The position numbers and the translations under genes were made by a program. Shown one piece after another: positions 1 through 6,602 of a stretch of DNA of 11,282 nt. The DNA is from an uncultured Blautia sp. (GTDB lineage Bacteria > Bacillota > Clostridia > Lachnospirales > Lachnospiraceae), in contig CAAFRY010000017.1 in the NCBI GenBank assembly GCA_900765525.1, positions 1-11,282 on the forward strand, given 5' to 3'. Below the pieces are notes generated by a model that saw only the letters and a program-made list of their open reading frames with translations, searched no databases and had not been told where the DNA came from. The first letter of the stretch is position 1. Every line of letters starts with the position of its first letter.

Positions 1-76
1 AAACCCCTCTTTCTTGTATTTTTGTTTACTTTTTTTTCATATTTTTACTTTTTTGTTGCACCTTTGGAATTCTCAT
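1..76. other. A/T-rich non-coding tail after the ArsR-like gene
   Basis: On the minus strand this is an A-rich run with two copies of AAAAAAGTAAA about 20 nt apart. I see no hairpin terminator. The only reading frame on the minus strand stops after 16 codons. The region continues beyond the window, so a downstream leader or gene cannot be excluded. Confidence 0.4.
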
Positions 77-988
77 TTAATACAGCAGCTTCATGACCAA
101 ATCCTGAGGATAATCCCCAAAACAGCTGCCGAAAATATTCACGCCGCCTTTACAGCAGGCATCCTCCTTAATTCCAATGCACAGAGAGATATAAGGACCT
201 TCTGCCAGCTTGAAATCTTCCAACACTAAATTTCCTGTTTTCTTTCCGTCTAAATAAGTTCCCGTCTCGTCAATCCGCCAGGTCTTCAGGTTTCCATACT
301 GGCTTTTGCTGTCCTCCCACCAGTCCGGATTCAGCTTTCCTCTTCTGCCTCCAAAATCTGAAGGACAGTTCCAGGTACCCGCCTCTTTTCCGTTAATCCA
401 GAGGGTAATATCCGAGGGATAGTCCAGATTATAGTCCGGAGCCTCAGAACAAAGCTCAGCGGAAAACTCCAGGGCCTTAGCCGGTGCTTCCTGGATTCCC
501 GCATTGGGAAAACGATATTCCAGGTAGCCGGAAGAAAACCATACCAGCTGGGCTGTGGTTCTTCTGGGGTCATAAAAACACCTGGGTTCATCTTCCCCGT
601 CAATATAGCCCTTCTCACTTACCATACCGCAGGTAGGCGTGATTTTATAATCCACATAATTTCCCACAGGCATGGAAATGACTTCCTCTTTTTTCTTATC
701 CTCCAATTTTCCAAAATCCAGGATAATCTTCCCATTTTGGGGGATACACAGCTTCCTGGAGCCTCTGGCTGCCGGCTTCAGTTCTGTTCGGATAAGTCCC
801 GCTTCCTCCAGCACCCGGATATTTAAAGCAGCTGATGAAGCCGGAATCTGCAGCAGCTCTGCAATTTCATTGACGCAGAGAGGCTCTCTCTGCAGTAAGG
901 TCAGAATCCTTATTCTGATGTCTGAAGAAAGAGCTTTGCCCAATGCCGTCAATTCCTTTTCCTGTCCTAAATTCCAATATCTGTCCAT
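77..988 (-). CDS. ArsR-type winged-helix regulator with a large beta-rich C-terminal domain
   Basis: Encodes 303 residues. Residues about 12-80 form a winged-helix DNA-binding domain of ArsR type: ALGKALSSDIRIRILTLL leads into the recognition helix region PASSAALNIRVLEEAGLI and a basic wing, RGSRK. Residues about 105-303 are rich in aromatic and glycine residues and predicted beta strands (FYDPRRTTAQLVWF, ITLWINGKEAGTW, a DWW near 222, and FGSCFGDYP at the end), which reads like a jelly-roll or carbohydrate-binding fold rather than a metal-binding ArsR tail. The classic ArsR metal-site cysteine pair is not evident; the nine cysteines are scattered, with one CC pair at 278-279. I place it in a family of longer clostridial/bacillar ArsR-like regulators with an uncharacterised effector domain. 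The ATG at 988 was chosen over an upstream TTG (997) because GGAG lies about 10 nt before the ATG but only 1 nt before the TTG. The gene has its own promoter, so it is probably transcribed alone or with genes left of the window. The ligand and targets are unknown. Confidence 0.85.
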   Translation of the reverse strand: MDRYWNLGQEKELTALGKALSSDIRIRILTLLQREPLCVNEIAELLQIPASSAALNIRVLEEAGLIRTELKPAARGSRKLCIPQNGKIILDFGKLEDKKKEEVISMPVGNYVDYKITPTCGMVSEKGYIDGEDEPRCFYDPRRTTAQLVWFSSGYLEYRFPNAGIQEAPAKALEFSAELCSEAPDYNLDYPSDITLWINGKEAGTWNCPSDFGGRRGKLNPDWWEDSKSQYGNLKTWRIDETGTYLDGKKTGNLVLEDFKLAEGPYISLCIGIKEDACCKGGVNIFGSCFGDYPQDLVMKLLY

Positions 989-1029
989 TTTGCACAATCT
1001 CCGCTTTTATTTCTGTTGTCCTGTTATTC

Positions 1030-1059
1030 ATTTTACTCTTATCCCTTGTTTATTGTCAA
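1030..1059 (-). promoter_or_regulatory. Sigma-A-type promoter for the ArsR-like gene
   Basis: On the minus strand a perfect -35 box TTGACA (1059-1054) is followed after 18 nt by TAAAAT (1035-1030), one mismatch from TATAAT. The predicted start of transcription is around 1023, leaving a leader of about 35 nt before the ATG at 988. The spacer is A/G rich. This is the strongest promoter match in the window by eye. Confidence 0.7.
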
Positions 1060-1072
1060 CAAAAGATGGATA

Positions 1073-1127
1073 AAGCTGCCGCATGAAACCTATAGGTTAA
1101 ATATCTATAGGTTTTATACGACAGCTT
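1073..1127 (-). terminator. Long hairpin after the permease gene, probable terminator
   Basis: The arms 1073-1095 and 1105-1127 pair almost completely around a 9-nt loop. They contain a perfect outer 6 bp (AAGCTG/CAGCTT), an inner perfect 10 bp (AAACCTATAG/CTATAGGTTT), and a middle 7-position segment that in minus-strand RNA has four Watson-Crick pairs, two G-U pairs and one mismatch. It starts 18 nt past the permease stop codon. The downstream U content is modest (UUUAUCC, then UUUU eight bases on), so termination strength is uncertain. It also sits just upstream of the ArsR-like gene's -35 box and contains a 12-bp palindrome, AACCTATAGGTT (1087-1098), so a role as a protein-binding site is an alternative. 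Confidence 0.55.
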
Positions 1128-1144
1128 CCCGTCAAACATGTTCG

Positions 1145-3247
1145 TTAATTTTCTTGTTCTTCAAAATACTGACTCAGATTCTGACTTTTCCAGGGATAAA
1201 TATCCAGATTCGGCTTGTCTCTGTCTTTCCAGCGGACAGTTATAGAATGTTGATAATCTATACCGCTGCCTACACCATAACGTCCTTCCAATAAGGTTGG
1301 AGACTTCAGAAGGCTCTCTATTATCCCGCTGTCATCTATGGTTACAGACTTATACTCACCGTTTTCATCTAGCTCTGTAAAATCCATAATCTGCACATCC
1401 AAAACCTGGTCTATAGGGATTACTTTAGGCATAGGATTCCCTGCCTCCTCTAAAAGTCCTCTGGTTTTCTCAAAGCTTTCATACACCGGAAGCTTGTAAG
1501 TGTAAGAATACTCTCCTCCGGCTTCATCCTTCAGTTTTTCATCCATTCTCAGATAACCGATAATAGCCTGCTCCTGACACTTGGCAAAGCTTAGGCTTTC
1601 CAGCTCTCCTTTATAGGTTTTATATATATTTTGCAGCTTTTCGTCAGATACTTCCAGTTTTTTCCCGGATTGCAAAAAGCTCTCTGTATAGACATCCTGT
1701 ATCTTTTCCCAATCCACATAAGAGGTGGGAAGTACGGCTTTTCTGAATTCCCAGTTATCATAGATTTCCCCGATATTCTCCACCAGCTCCTGGCTCTCCG
1801 GTACATAGTACATCCGATATACATCTCTGCCTGATTTCAGATGATAGCCAATATACACAGAAACCATGGTATCCTCTGTAAGATTATTATAATTTCCGGA
1901 ATACCAGCTGTCTGCAGCCTTCATTTCCGCCTGGTCTTGAAAATCGTCATCCTCTTTGTTTTCATTGAAATAAGCAACGGACTTTTCCGCCAGCTCATAA
2001 ATCTTATCAAAATTTTCCACCCGGCTTTTTTCCAGGAATTCTCCTGTATCATATATATTGGCTGCCTCAGGATAGGACAAATTTCCGTTAATACTGTTTA
2101 AGCACACAGACATGGATTGGATTCTGTTTTTATCCGGCAGATAACTGTCCACACCCAGCACATCCAGACGATAAATCAAAAGAAGCAGTGCCAGCAGCGC
2201 CAGAGTAACACCGGAAGAGAGTCCCGGTTTCAGGCACTTCTTAATATCAAGGGTAAAAAGGAAATTTAAAATTCCCAGCAGCACCACAGCAGCTACCAGG
2301 CAGCCCAGGCACAGCCACAGAAAATTGTGTTCGTACATCCTTCCGCTGAAAAACAGAGCGATAATCACAGCTCCCGGCACGGCAATACATACCTTTATCA
2401 CAGGCTCCAGTTTCCGAAAGGCTATGGCTCTCTGGAAGCTTTCGGAGGGACGTTTATTATAAACCAACAGACTGATAACAAAAACCAGAATCCCGTAAAT
2501 CAATCCGTAAAGAAGGGGCCAGTAGGTCTCTCCACCATATAAAAAGCTTCTTGCCATTTTCATATAGACCAGAACAGGGCTGAGACAATAGGTCCAGGTC
2601 TTGGTACCAAACTCTGCCAGAGTACGGAAGAATCTGTCGTTTAAAGAAGTATAAACCCAATACAGAATAGGACCATAGCTTAAAAGACCTCCAAAGCCCA
2701 AAGCTCCTATAAAAAGGTTGCCGGTCAGCAAAATAGCCAGGATTCCCGTACCGTAAAAGCAAAGGAAAAACAACAGAGTCACTGCCGCCTGATAAAGGGC
2801 TCCGTTTACAACCGCTCCTGTAACAGCTCCTGAAAAACCTCCTACAGCAAGGGCCAACCCCAGACAGATAGCATAGGGAATCAAAAAGCTGAGAATCCCG
2901 CTGATATACTGTATGATAAAAAGCTGTGGCCTTCTCAGGGGAAGACTGTGGTAAAAGTCTGTTTTTTCCTGAGAATACAGAAAGAAAAATCCGGCCAGGG
3001 CCAAAAAAGCTCCTCCGCACAGGGTAATGACCATAACGCCTGAATTAGAAGGCCCCACACAGGCTTTCATGGCTTCTATCATCTGTTTGGACACATTTCC
3101 CGTAAGGTTATGCCGTGCCTGGTCCAGGGCCATTAAAGTCTGCACAGGCAATGTTCCCAGAAAGGCTAAAAGCAGCAGAATGGTCAGCCATATATTTCGT
3201 CTGAGATTTTCTTTTATTCCTTTAGCCAAATAATTTTTTAACGTCAT
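1145..3247 (-). CDS. ABC-2-type transporter permease with large extracellular C-terminal domain (YtrC/D-like operon)
   Basis: Encodes 700 residues. About nine hydrophobic membrane segments can be seen at roughly 19-40, 70-91, 109-137, 147-174, 177-200, 245-263, 285-302, 308-332 and 345-360. Residues after about 365 lack membrane segments and make a soluble domain of some 335 residues, rich in Tyr, Glu and Lys. With a cytoplasmic N terminus and nine crossings this domain would be outside the cell. The motif DFYHSLPLRR (97-106), after the second segment, is typical of permeases encoded beside YtrB-type ATPases in Firmicutes. It should pair with the ATPase gene just upstream, whose last 26 nt it overlaps. 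The ATG at 3247 was chosen over a GTG at 3268 because GGAGGT sits 8 nt before it. The substrate is unknown; in Bacillus subtilis the related Ytr system responds to cell-wall antibiotics, which suggests but does not prove an envelope-stress role here. Confidence 0.85.
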   Translation of the reverse strand: MTLKNYLAKGIKENLRRNIWLTILLLLAFLGTLPVQTLMALDQARHNLTGNVSKQMIEAMKACVGPSNSGVMVITLCGGAFLALAGFFFLYSQEKTDFYHSLPLRRPQLFIIQYISGILSFLIPYAICLGLALAVGGFSGAVTGAVVNGALYQAAVTLLFFLCFYGTGILAILLTGNLFIGALGFGGLLSYGPILYWVYTSLNDRFFRTLAEFGTKTWTYCLSPVLVYMKMARSFLYGGETYWPLLYGLIYGILVFVISLLVYNKRPSESFQRAIAFRKLEPVIKVCIAVPGAVIIALFFSGRMYEHNFLWLCLGCLVAAVVLLGILNFLFTLDIKKCLKPGLSSGVTLALLALLLLIYRLDVLGVDSYLPDKNRIQSMSVCLNSINGNLSYPEAANIYDTGEFLEKSRVENFDKIYELAEKSVAYFNENKEDDDFQDQAEMKAADSWYSGNYNNLTEDTMVSVYIGYHLKSGRDVYRMYYVPESQELVENIGEIYDNWEFRKAVLPTSYVDWEKIQDVYTESFLQSGKKLEVSDEKLQNIYKTYKGELESLSFAKCQEQAIIGYLRMDEKLKDEAGGEYSYTYKLPVYESFEKTRGLLEEAGNPMPKVIPIDQVLDVQIMDFTELDENGEYKSVTIDDSGIIESLLKSPTLLEGRYGVGSGIDYQHSITVRWKDRDKPNLDIYPWKSQNLSQYFEEQEN

Positions 3248-4124
3248 AGCCTGCCACCTCCGTCTCACTGATAAAGATTTCTTCTAAGGTCAAAGGAATG
3301 GCCTCTGCAAAAAGAGGCTTTCTCCTGCGAATCTTCTCCATAATCTCCTCTTCCTCCCCACGAACCACCATGGTCAAAAGAGAGAGTCTCTTTTCCTGCT
3401 GCAGCACATTCAATTCCTTCAGCAGCTCCTCCTCGTCCTTCTGGTCCGGTATCACACACTGCACCTTATGCATTTGCAGCTTCATTTCCTCCACATCTCT
3501 GGAAAGCAGCACACCGCCCTTATGGAGCAGTCCCACATGGTCACAGATGTCCTCCAGCTCTCTCAGATTGTGAGAAGCAATAATTGGTGTAAAAGTTCTC
3601 TGGACGGTTTCATAGGCCAGAATACTTTTAGCCGCCTGACGCATAACCGGGTCCAATCCGTCGAAGGTTTCATCGCAGAACAGATACTTGGTTCCCGCAC
3701 ATATGCCTAAAATCAGGGAAGCCTGCCGCTTCATTCCTTTGGAAAAGGTACTGATTTTCCGCTTTCTATCCAATCCCATTTTCTCAGCCAGCTCCTCAAA
3801 CCGCTGCCTGTCATATTTGGGATAAAAAATAGCATAATGCCGGGCCATATCCTCCATAGAAGCATTTTGGTAAAAATATGCTGTATCCGGCAGAAAAAAT
3901 ATCTCCTGCTTTATTTTAGGATTCTCATACACGTCTTCTTCATCTATCAAGATTCTTCCCCTGTCCGGCAGCAACACGCCCGCCAACATTCTAAGAAGGG
4001 TACTCTTTCCTGCTCCATTAGTCCCTGCCAATCCAAAAATACTGTTGTCCTGGATGGTAAGGGAAACTTTGTCCACAGCCTTTAAAGCATCAAAGCTTTT
4101 ACTCAGCTTCTCTGTTTTTATCAT
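3222..4124 (-). CDS. ABC transporter ATP-binding protein, YtrB-like
   Basis: Encodes 300 residues, a single nucleotide-binding domain that would energise the permease encoded next. Walker A is GTNGAGKST at 34-42. The signature region reads FSKGMKRQ (127-134) in place of LSGGQ, normal for this class. Walker B is YLFCDETFDGLD (147-158), with Thr where most ATPases have Pro after the catalytic Glu152. The H-loop histidine is H185 in IIASHN. At the Q-loop position the sequence is FFLPDTAYF with no glutamine, as is common in YtrB/ABC-2 ATPases, which often carry an acidic residue there. The start ATG overlaps the repressor's stop codon (ATGA), with GAGGAGGA just upstream inside the repressor gene, indicating translational coupling. 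The C-terminal 90 residues are charged and variable, as in relatives. Confidence 0.92.
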   Translation of the reverse strand: MIKTEKLSKSFDALKAVDKVSLTIQDNSIFGLAGTNGAGKSTLLRMLAGVLLPDRGRILIDEEDVYENPKIKQEIFFLPDTAYFYQNASMEDMARHYAIFYPKYDRQRFEELAEKMGLDRKRKISTFSKGMKRQASLILGICAGTKYLFCDETFDGLDPVMRQAAKSILAYETVQRTFTPIIASHNLRELEDICDHVGLLHKGGVLLSRDVEEMKLQMHKVQCVIPDQKDEEELLKELNVLQQEKRLSLLTMVVRGEEEEIMEKIRRRKPLFAEAIPLTLEEIFISETEVAGYDVKKLFG

Positions 4125-4492
4125 GTCTCCTCCTCCTCATAAAACCGGGCTGCCCTATCCAGGCAGCGTTCCTTGGGAATTCCCATTTCCTTTCCTTCCA
4201 AAATCACATTTTTTAGCTTCTGGAAATACAATTCTTCTTTCTTCTCTTTCACTGCCTTATCCCCGGAGACAAAATTCCCTCTCCCCTTTACCGGATAAAT
4301 AAAGCCCTGCTGTTCCAAAATAGCATAAGCTTTTTGTATGGTATTTGGATTGATGGAAAGCTCCGCCGCCAGGCTTCGTACAGAAGGCATCTGAGAATCC
4401 GCCTCCAGAATTCCCCGAATAATCAACATTTGAAACCGCTCCACTATCTGTTCATAGATAGGCTTCCGATTCTGGTAATCAATGACAATCAA
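4121..4492 (-). CDS. GntR-family transcriptional repressor, YtrA subfamily
   Basis: Encodes 123 residues. The N-terminal GntR winged helix spans about 7-76: PIYEQIVERF, then MPSVRSLAAELSINPNTIQK (the helix-turn-helix), then ILEQQGF and the wing VKGRGNFVS. The short C-terminal tail of about 45 residues is a helical dimerisation segment, not a ligand domain, which places it in the YtrA subfamily. The TTG at 4492 is chosen as start because AAGGAGG lies 7 nt upstream and the protein then begins MIVIDYQNRKP, the usual start for the subfamily. A GTG at 4519 would read the ribosome site as protein. It is first in an operon with an ABC ATPase and a permease and is expected to repress it; a matching operator lies upstream at 4605-4629. 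Confidence 0.92.
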   Translation of the reverse strand: MIVIDYQNRKPIYEQIVERFQMLIIRGILEADSQMPSVRSLAAELSINPNTIQKAYAILEQQGFIYPVKGRGNFVSGDKAVKEKKEELYFQKLKNVILEGKEMGIPKERCLDRAARFYEEEET

Positions 4493-4551
4493 GCCCGCTC
4501 CTCCTTTCCGACCTGTCACCTGTCCTCTTGAGGGTAAAATAAAGCGTCCCG

Positions 4552-4588
4552 GTACAGCAGATGTAAAATAGCTGCTGTACTATCTGCT
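4552..4588 (-). promoter_or_regulatory. Leader inverted repeats with alternative pairings
   Basis: In the 5' region of the repressor operon, perfect 9-nt arms GTACAGCAG and CTGCTGTAC (4572-4580 and 4552-4560 read on the minus strand) enclose an 11-nt loop. An overlapping 7-nt pair, AGCAGAT (4588-4582) and ATCTGCT (4562-4556), uses part of the same 3' arm, so only one of the two stems can form. The 5' part also repeats ATAGTACA from the operator 31 bp away. It could be an RNA element or a second protein-binding site; the sequence alone does not decide. Confidence 0.4.
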
Positions 4589-4604
4589 TTTTATTTGCGT
4601 ATTA

Positions 4605-4629
4605 TGTGTACTATGTGTCTTAGTACACT
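4605..4629 (-). promoter_or_regulatory. YtrA-type operator upstream of the GntR/ABC operon
   Basis: On the minus strand the site reads AGTGTA-N13-TACACA, with a perfect inverted repeat GTGTACTA-N7-TAGTACAC inside. From memory, the operator reported for Bacillus subtilis YtrA is AGTGTA-13 bp-TACACT, so 11 of 12 defined positions and the spacing agree. A CATAAT sequence at the downstream edge (4608-4603) could be the -10 box, which would place the repressor over the promoter. I see no good -35 box, so the promoter itself is not assigned with confidence. Confidence 0.7.
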
Positions 4630-4638
4630 TGAAGTATA

Positions 4639-4678
4639 AAATATCCGGCTTTCTCTGTCAAGAGAAAACCGGATATTT
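4639..4678 (-). terminator. Intrinsic terminator after the thioesterase gene
   Basis: A 17-bp stem (arms 4639-4655 and 4662-4678, one G-U pair in minus-strand RNA) encloses a 6-nt loop. The CCGG core is flanked by A/T so that the 3' arm ends in AUAUUU and continues UAUACUU. It begins 9 nt after the thioesterase stop codon and just before the YtrA-type operator. It separates the aspartate kinase/thioesterase unit from the GntR/ABC operon. Confidence 0.8.
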
Positions 4679-4687
4679 CCACAAAGT

Positions 4688-5110
4688 TTATATTTTCTTA
4701 ATATCTTCCATGGCTCTTAGAAACCCCTGATGGTATTTATCCCAGCCCCGCCGCAGTGAAACTACATTTCCTTCCCGGTCCAGGAAACAATGGGAGCTGG
4801 TTCCCTGACAGCGCACCTCCCCGGTTTCCTTATCTCTCACCTCATAGGAAAGCTCCAGCTTAATGCTGTTGTACTTCTCTATCTGGGTTTCGATTACCAC
4901 CGTATCTCCAAAATGTGTCATGGTCTTATACTGGCAGGATACGGCAAGCACAGGGCTGATGATTCCATCAGCCTCCATCTGGGCGTAGGTAAAGCCCCAT
5001 TTATCCATGAAATCAATCCTGGCTTCTTCAAACCAGCGGATATAATTGGAATGATGGATAATCCCCATCTGGTCTGTCTCGTAATACTGAGTCTTATGCT
5101 GGTATATCAT
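4688..5110 (-). CDS. Acyl-CoA thioesterase, YbgC/FadM (4-hydroxybenzoyl-CoA thioesterase) hotdog family
   Basis: Encodes 140 residues, the normal size for a single hotdog domain of this family, which hydrolyses acyl-CoA thioesters in the cytoplasm. The N-terminal active-site stretch YYETDQMGIIHHSNYIRWFE is clear, with Asp13 at the catalytic aspartate position and Tyr23 at the conserved YIRWFEEAR. The remainder shows alternating strands with the typical TMTHFGDTVVIETQI and KLELSYEVRD. The ATG at 5110 was chosen because GAGAGGTG lies just upstream; an in-frame TTG at 5125 would overlap that site. It follows the aspartate kinase stop by 53 nt and is probably co-transcribed, although a hairpin with a U-run lies in the gap. 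The acyl substrate cannot be told from sequence, and a link to aspartate metabolism is not evident. Confidence 0.88.
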   Translation of the reverse strand: MIYQHKTQYYETDQMGIIHHSNYIRWFEEARIDFMDKWGFTYAQMEADGIISPVLAVSCQYKTMTHFGDTVVIETQIEKYNSIKLELSYEVRDKETGEVRCQGTSSHCFLDREGNVVSLRRGWDKYHQGFLRAMEDIKKI

Positions 5111-5123
5111 GCTTTCACCTCTC

Positions 5124-5165
5124 AAAAGAAACAGGTTGACTCTGTCCCTTCGCTGTACCCTGTTT
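5124..5165 (-). promoter_or_regulatory. Attenuator-like alternative hairpins between aspartate kinase and thioesterase
   Basis: In minus-strand RNA, GGGACAG (5148-5142) can pair with CUGUUUC (5134-5128) across a 7-nt loop, followed at once by UUUU (5127-5124), the form of a weak intrinsic terminator. The segment CCUGUUU (5135-5129) can instead pair perfectly with AAACAGG (5165-5159), which overlaps the aspartate kinase stop codon. The two pairings exclude each other. The U-run is directly followed by the thioesterase ribosome-binding site GAGAGGTG. The stems are only 7 bp, two of them G-U in the small hairpin, so function is uncertain. Confidence 0.35.
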
Positions 5166-6483
5166 ATAACTGGGTATTTACAAAAATATCGTAAATAGCT
5201 TTAATGGCCGGCTCAAAATCCTCATCCTTAACACCTACGATAACATTCAGTTCACTGGAGCCCTGGTCAATCATTTTTACGTTTACATTTGCATGAGCTA
5301 AAGCTGCAAAAATCCTGGCCGCTGTACCTCTGTTGGAGCGCATTCCCCTTCCCACTACAGCTACCAGAGATAAATCTGTCTCCAGCTCCATATAATCCGG
5401 ATTAACTGTGCGGTGAATACCTGAAATCACCTGCTGCTCCTTCTGAGCAAACTCATCCTGATGGATATAAATAGTCATGGTATCAATACCGGAAGGAATA
5501 TGCTCAAAAGAAATCCCTTGCTCTTCCAATACCTGAAGTACCTTTCTGCCAAAACCGATTTCCGAATTCATCATAGACTTCTCAATAAATAAGGAACAAA
5601 ATCCTCTTTTTCCCGCAATTCCGGTAATGGTATAAGGAGGCTTCTTGCAGGTATCCTCCACAATCATGGTGCCCTCATCCTCAGGTGCATTTGTGTTTCG
5701 GATATTGATAGGGATTCCCGCTTTTCTTACAGGGAAAATAGCATCCTCATGAAGCACCGTGGCTCCCATATAGGACAATTCTCTCAGCTCTCTGTAGGTA
5801 ATGGTGTCAATAGCTTTAGGATTATCCACAATCCTGGGGTCTGTGACCATGAAACCGGAAACATCTGTCCAGTTTTCGTATAAATCCACATCCAAAGCTC
5901 CGGCAATAATAGAACCTGTTACGTCAGAACCTCCTCTGGAAAAGGTCTTAATGGTTCCGTCCTCCTTGGCACCGTAGAAGCCCGGAATAACTGCGTTGTC
6001 CAAATCCTTCAGCTTTTTGGCCACCAGGGTTTCTGTGATTTCTCCATCAAACTGGCCGTTTCCGTCAAAGCGGATAATCTCCGCTGAATCCACAAACGTA
6101 AAGCCTAAATAAGCAGCCATAATTTTTCCGTTTAAATACTCGCCTCTGGAAGCCGCATATTCCTCGCCAATCTGGTTTCTGAAATTTTTCTCCAAAATCC
6201 GGAAATCCTCTTCCAGATTTAAGGAAAGCCCCAGTCCGTCAATAATCTCCTGATAACGGGACTGAATTTCTTTTAAAAACTCCTGGAATTTCTCTTCCTC
6301 TTCTGCTGCTCTGTAACATCCATATAATAAATCAGTGACCTTGGTATCGCTGGAAAAACGCTTTCCGGGGGCTGAAGGCACTACATATCTCCTGCTTTCA
6401 TCCGCACGGATGATGGCCCCTACCTTCTGAAACTGTGCGGCGCTGGCCAGGGAACTTCCGCCGAATTTTACCACTTTCTTCAT
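5164..6483 (-). CDS. Aspartate kinase (aspartokinase III type)
   Basis: Encodes 439 residues, the usual length of a monofunctional aspartokinase with two C-terminal ACT domains. It phosphorylates L-aspartate with ATP, the first step to lysine, threonine, methionine and diaminopimelate. The ATP/aspartate site begins KFGGSS (6-11); VVPSAPGKR (34-42) is the variant of the VSA-G motif seen in YclM-like enzymes. TFSRGGSDVTGS (180-191) and YENWTDVSGFMVTDPR (202-217) form the nucleotide and substrate loops, followed by YRELRELSYMGATVLH (230-245). The ACT regions lie at about 287-360 and 370-435, the second starting LSLVAVVGRGM. No homoserine dehydrogenase domain is attached. Allosteric inhibition by lysine and/or threonine is expected from the family, but the effector cannot be read from sequence. 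The start ATG has AAGGAGG 8 nt upstream. It has its own promoter, and no lysine riboswitch is present in the short leader. Confidence 0.95.
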   Translation of the reverse strand: MKKVVKFGGSSLASAAQFQKVGAIIRADESRRYVVPSAPGKRFSSDTKVTDLLYGCYRAAEEEEKFQEFLKEIQSRYQEIIDGLGLSLNLEEDFRILEKNFRNQIGEEYAASRGEYLNGKIMAAYLGFTFVDSAEIIRFDGNGQFDGEITETLVAKKLKDLDNAVIPGFYGAKEDGTIKTFSRGGSDVTGSIIAGALDVDLYENWTDVSGFMVTDPRIVDNPKAIDTITYRELRELSYMGATVLHEDAIFPVRKAGIPINIRNTNAPEDEGTMIVEDTCKKPPYTITGIAGKRGFCSLFIEKSMMNSEIGFGRKVLQVLEEQGISFEHIPSGIDTMTIYIHQDEFAQKEQQVISGIHRTVNPDYMELETDLSLVAVVGRGMRSNRGTAARIFAALAHANVNVKMIDQGSSELNVIVGVKDEDFEPAIKAIYDIFVNTQL

Positions 6484-6532
6484 TTCATATCCTCCTTAGG
6501 GATTTCCCTTTTATCTATAATATGGCGAAAAC

Positions 6533-6550
6533 GGGGCCTTACCCCCTCTC
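6533..6550 (-). promoter_or_regulatory. Small GC hairpin in the aspartate kinase leader
   Basis: In minus-strand RNA, GGGG (6545-6542) can pair with CCCC (6536-6533) around a 5-nt loop, followed by GUUUUCG. It lies just after the predicted transcription start of the aspartate kinase gene and 50-70 nt past the modC stop. It may be a weak terminator for the molybdate operon, a leader structure or chance; four base pairs is thin evidence. Confidence 0.25.
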
Positions 6551-6559
6551 TTTCCACAT

Positions 6560-6588
6560 TGTATAAATAATAGCTTTTTCCCTGTCAA
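6560..6588 (-). promoter_or_regulatory. Sigma-A-type promoter for aspartate kinase
   Basis: On the minus strand a perfect TTGACA (6588-6583) is followed after 17 nt by TATACA (6565-6560), four of six consensus bases in a T/A-rich setting. Its -35 box begins only 14 nt after the modC stop codon. Predicted transcription starts near 6553, giving a leader of about 70 nt. It indicates that aspartate kinase is transcribed separately from the molybdate operon. Confidence 0.6.
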
Positions 6589-6602
6589 ATGTCCAGTGTT
6601 TT

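Noticed and set aside
14..229. 71-codon plus-strand frame at the left edge
   Set aside because: Poly-T-derived Phe/Leu-rich start that then runs antisense into the ArsR-like gene; no supporting signal.
2457..3020. 187-codon minus-strand frame inside the permease gene
   Set aside because: Shadow of the permease in another frame; no family motifs, and the permease membrane segments are clear.
4493..4519. GTG start at 4519 for the GntR regulator
   Set aside because: It would translate the AAGGAGG ribosome site; the TTG at 4492 has ideal spacing and gives the family's usual N terminus.
6484..6602. Lysine riboswitch before aspartate kinase
   Set aside because: The leader is only about 70 nt after the predicted start, far too short for the lysine aptamer, and shows none of its conserved helices.
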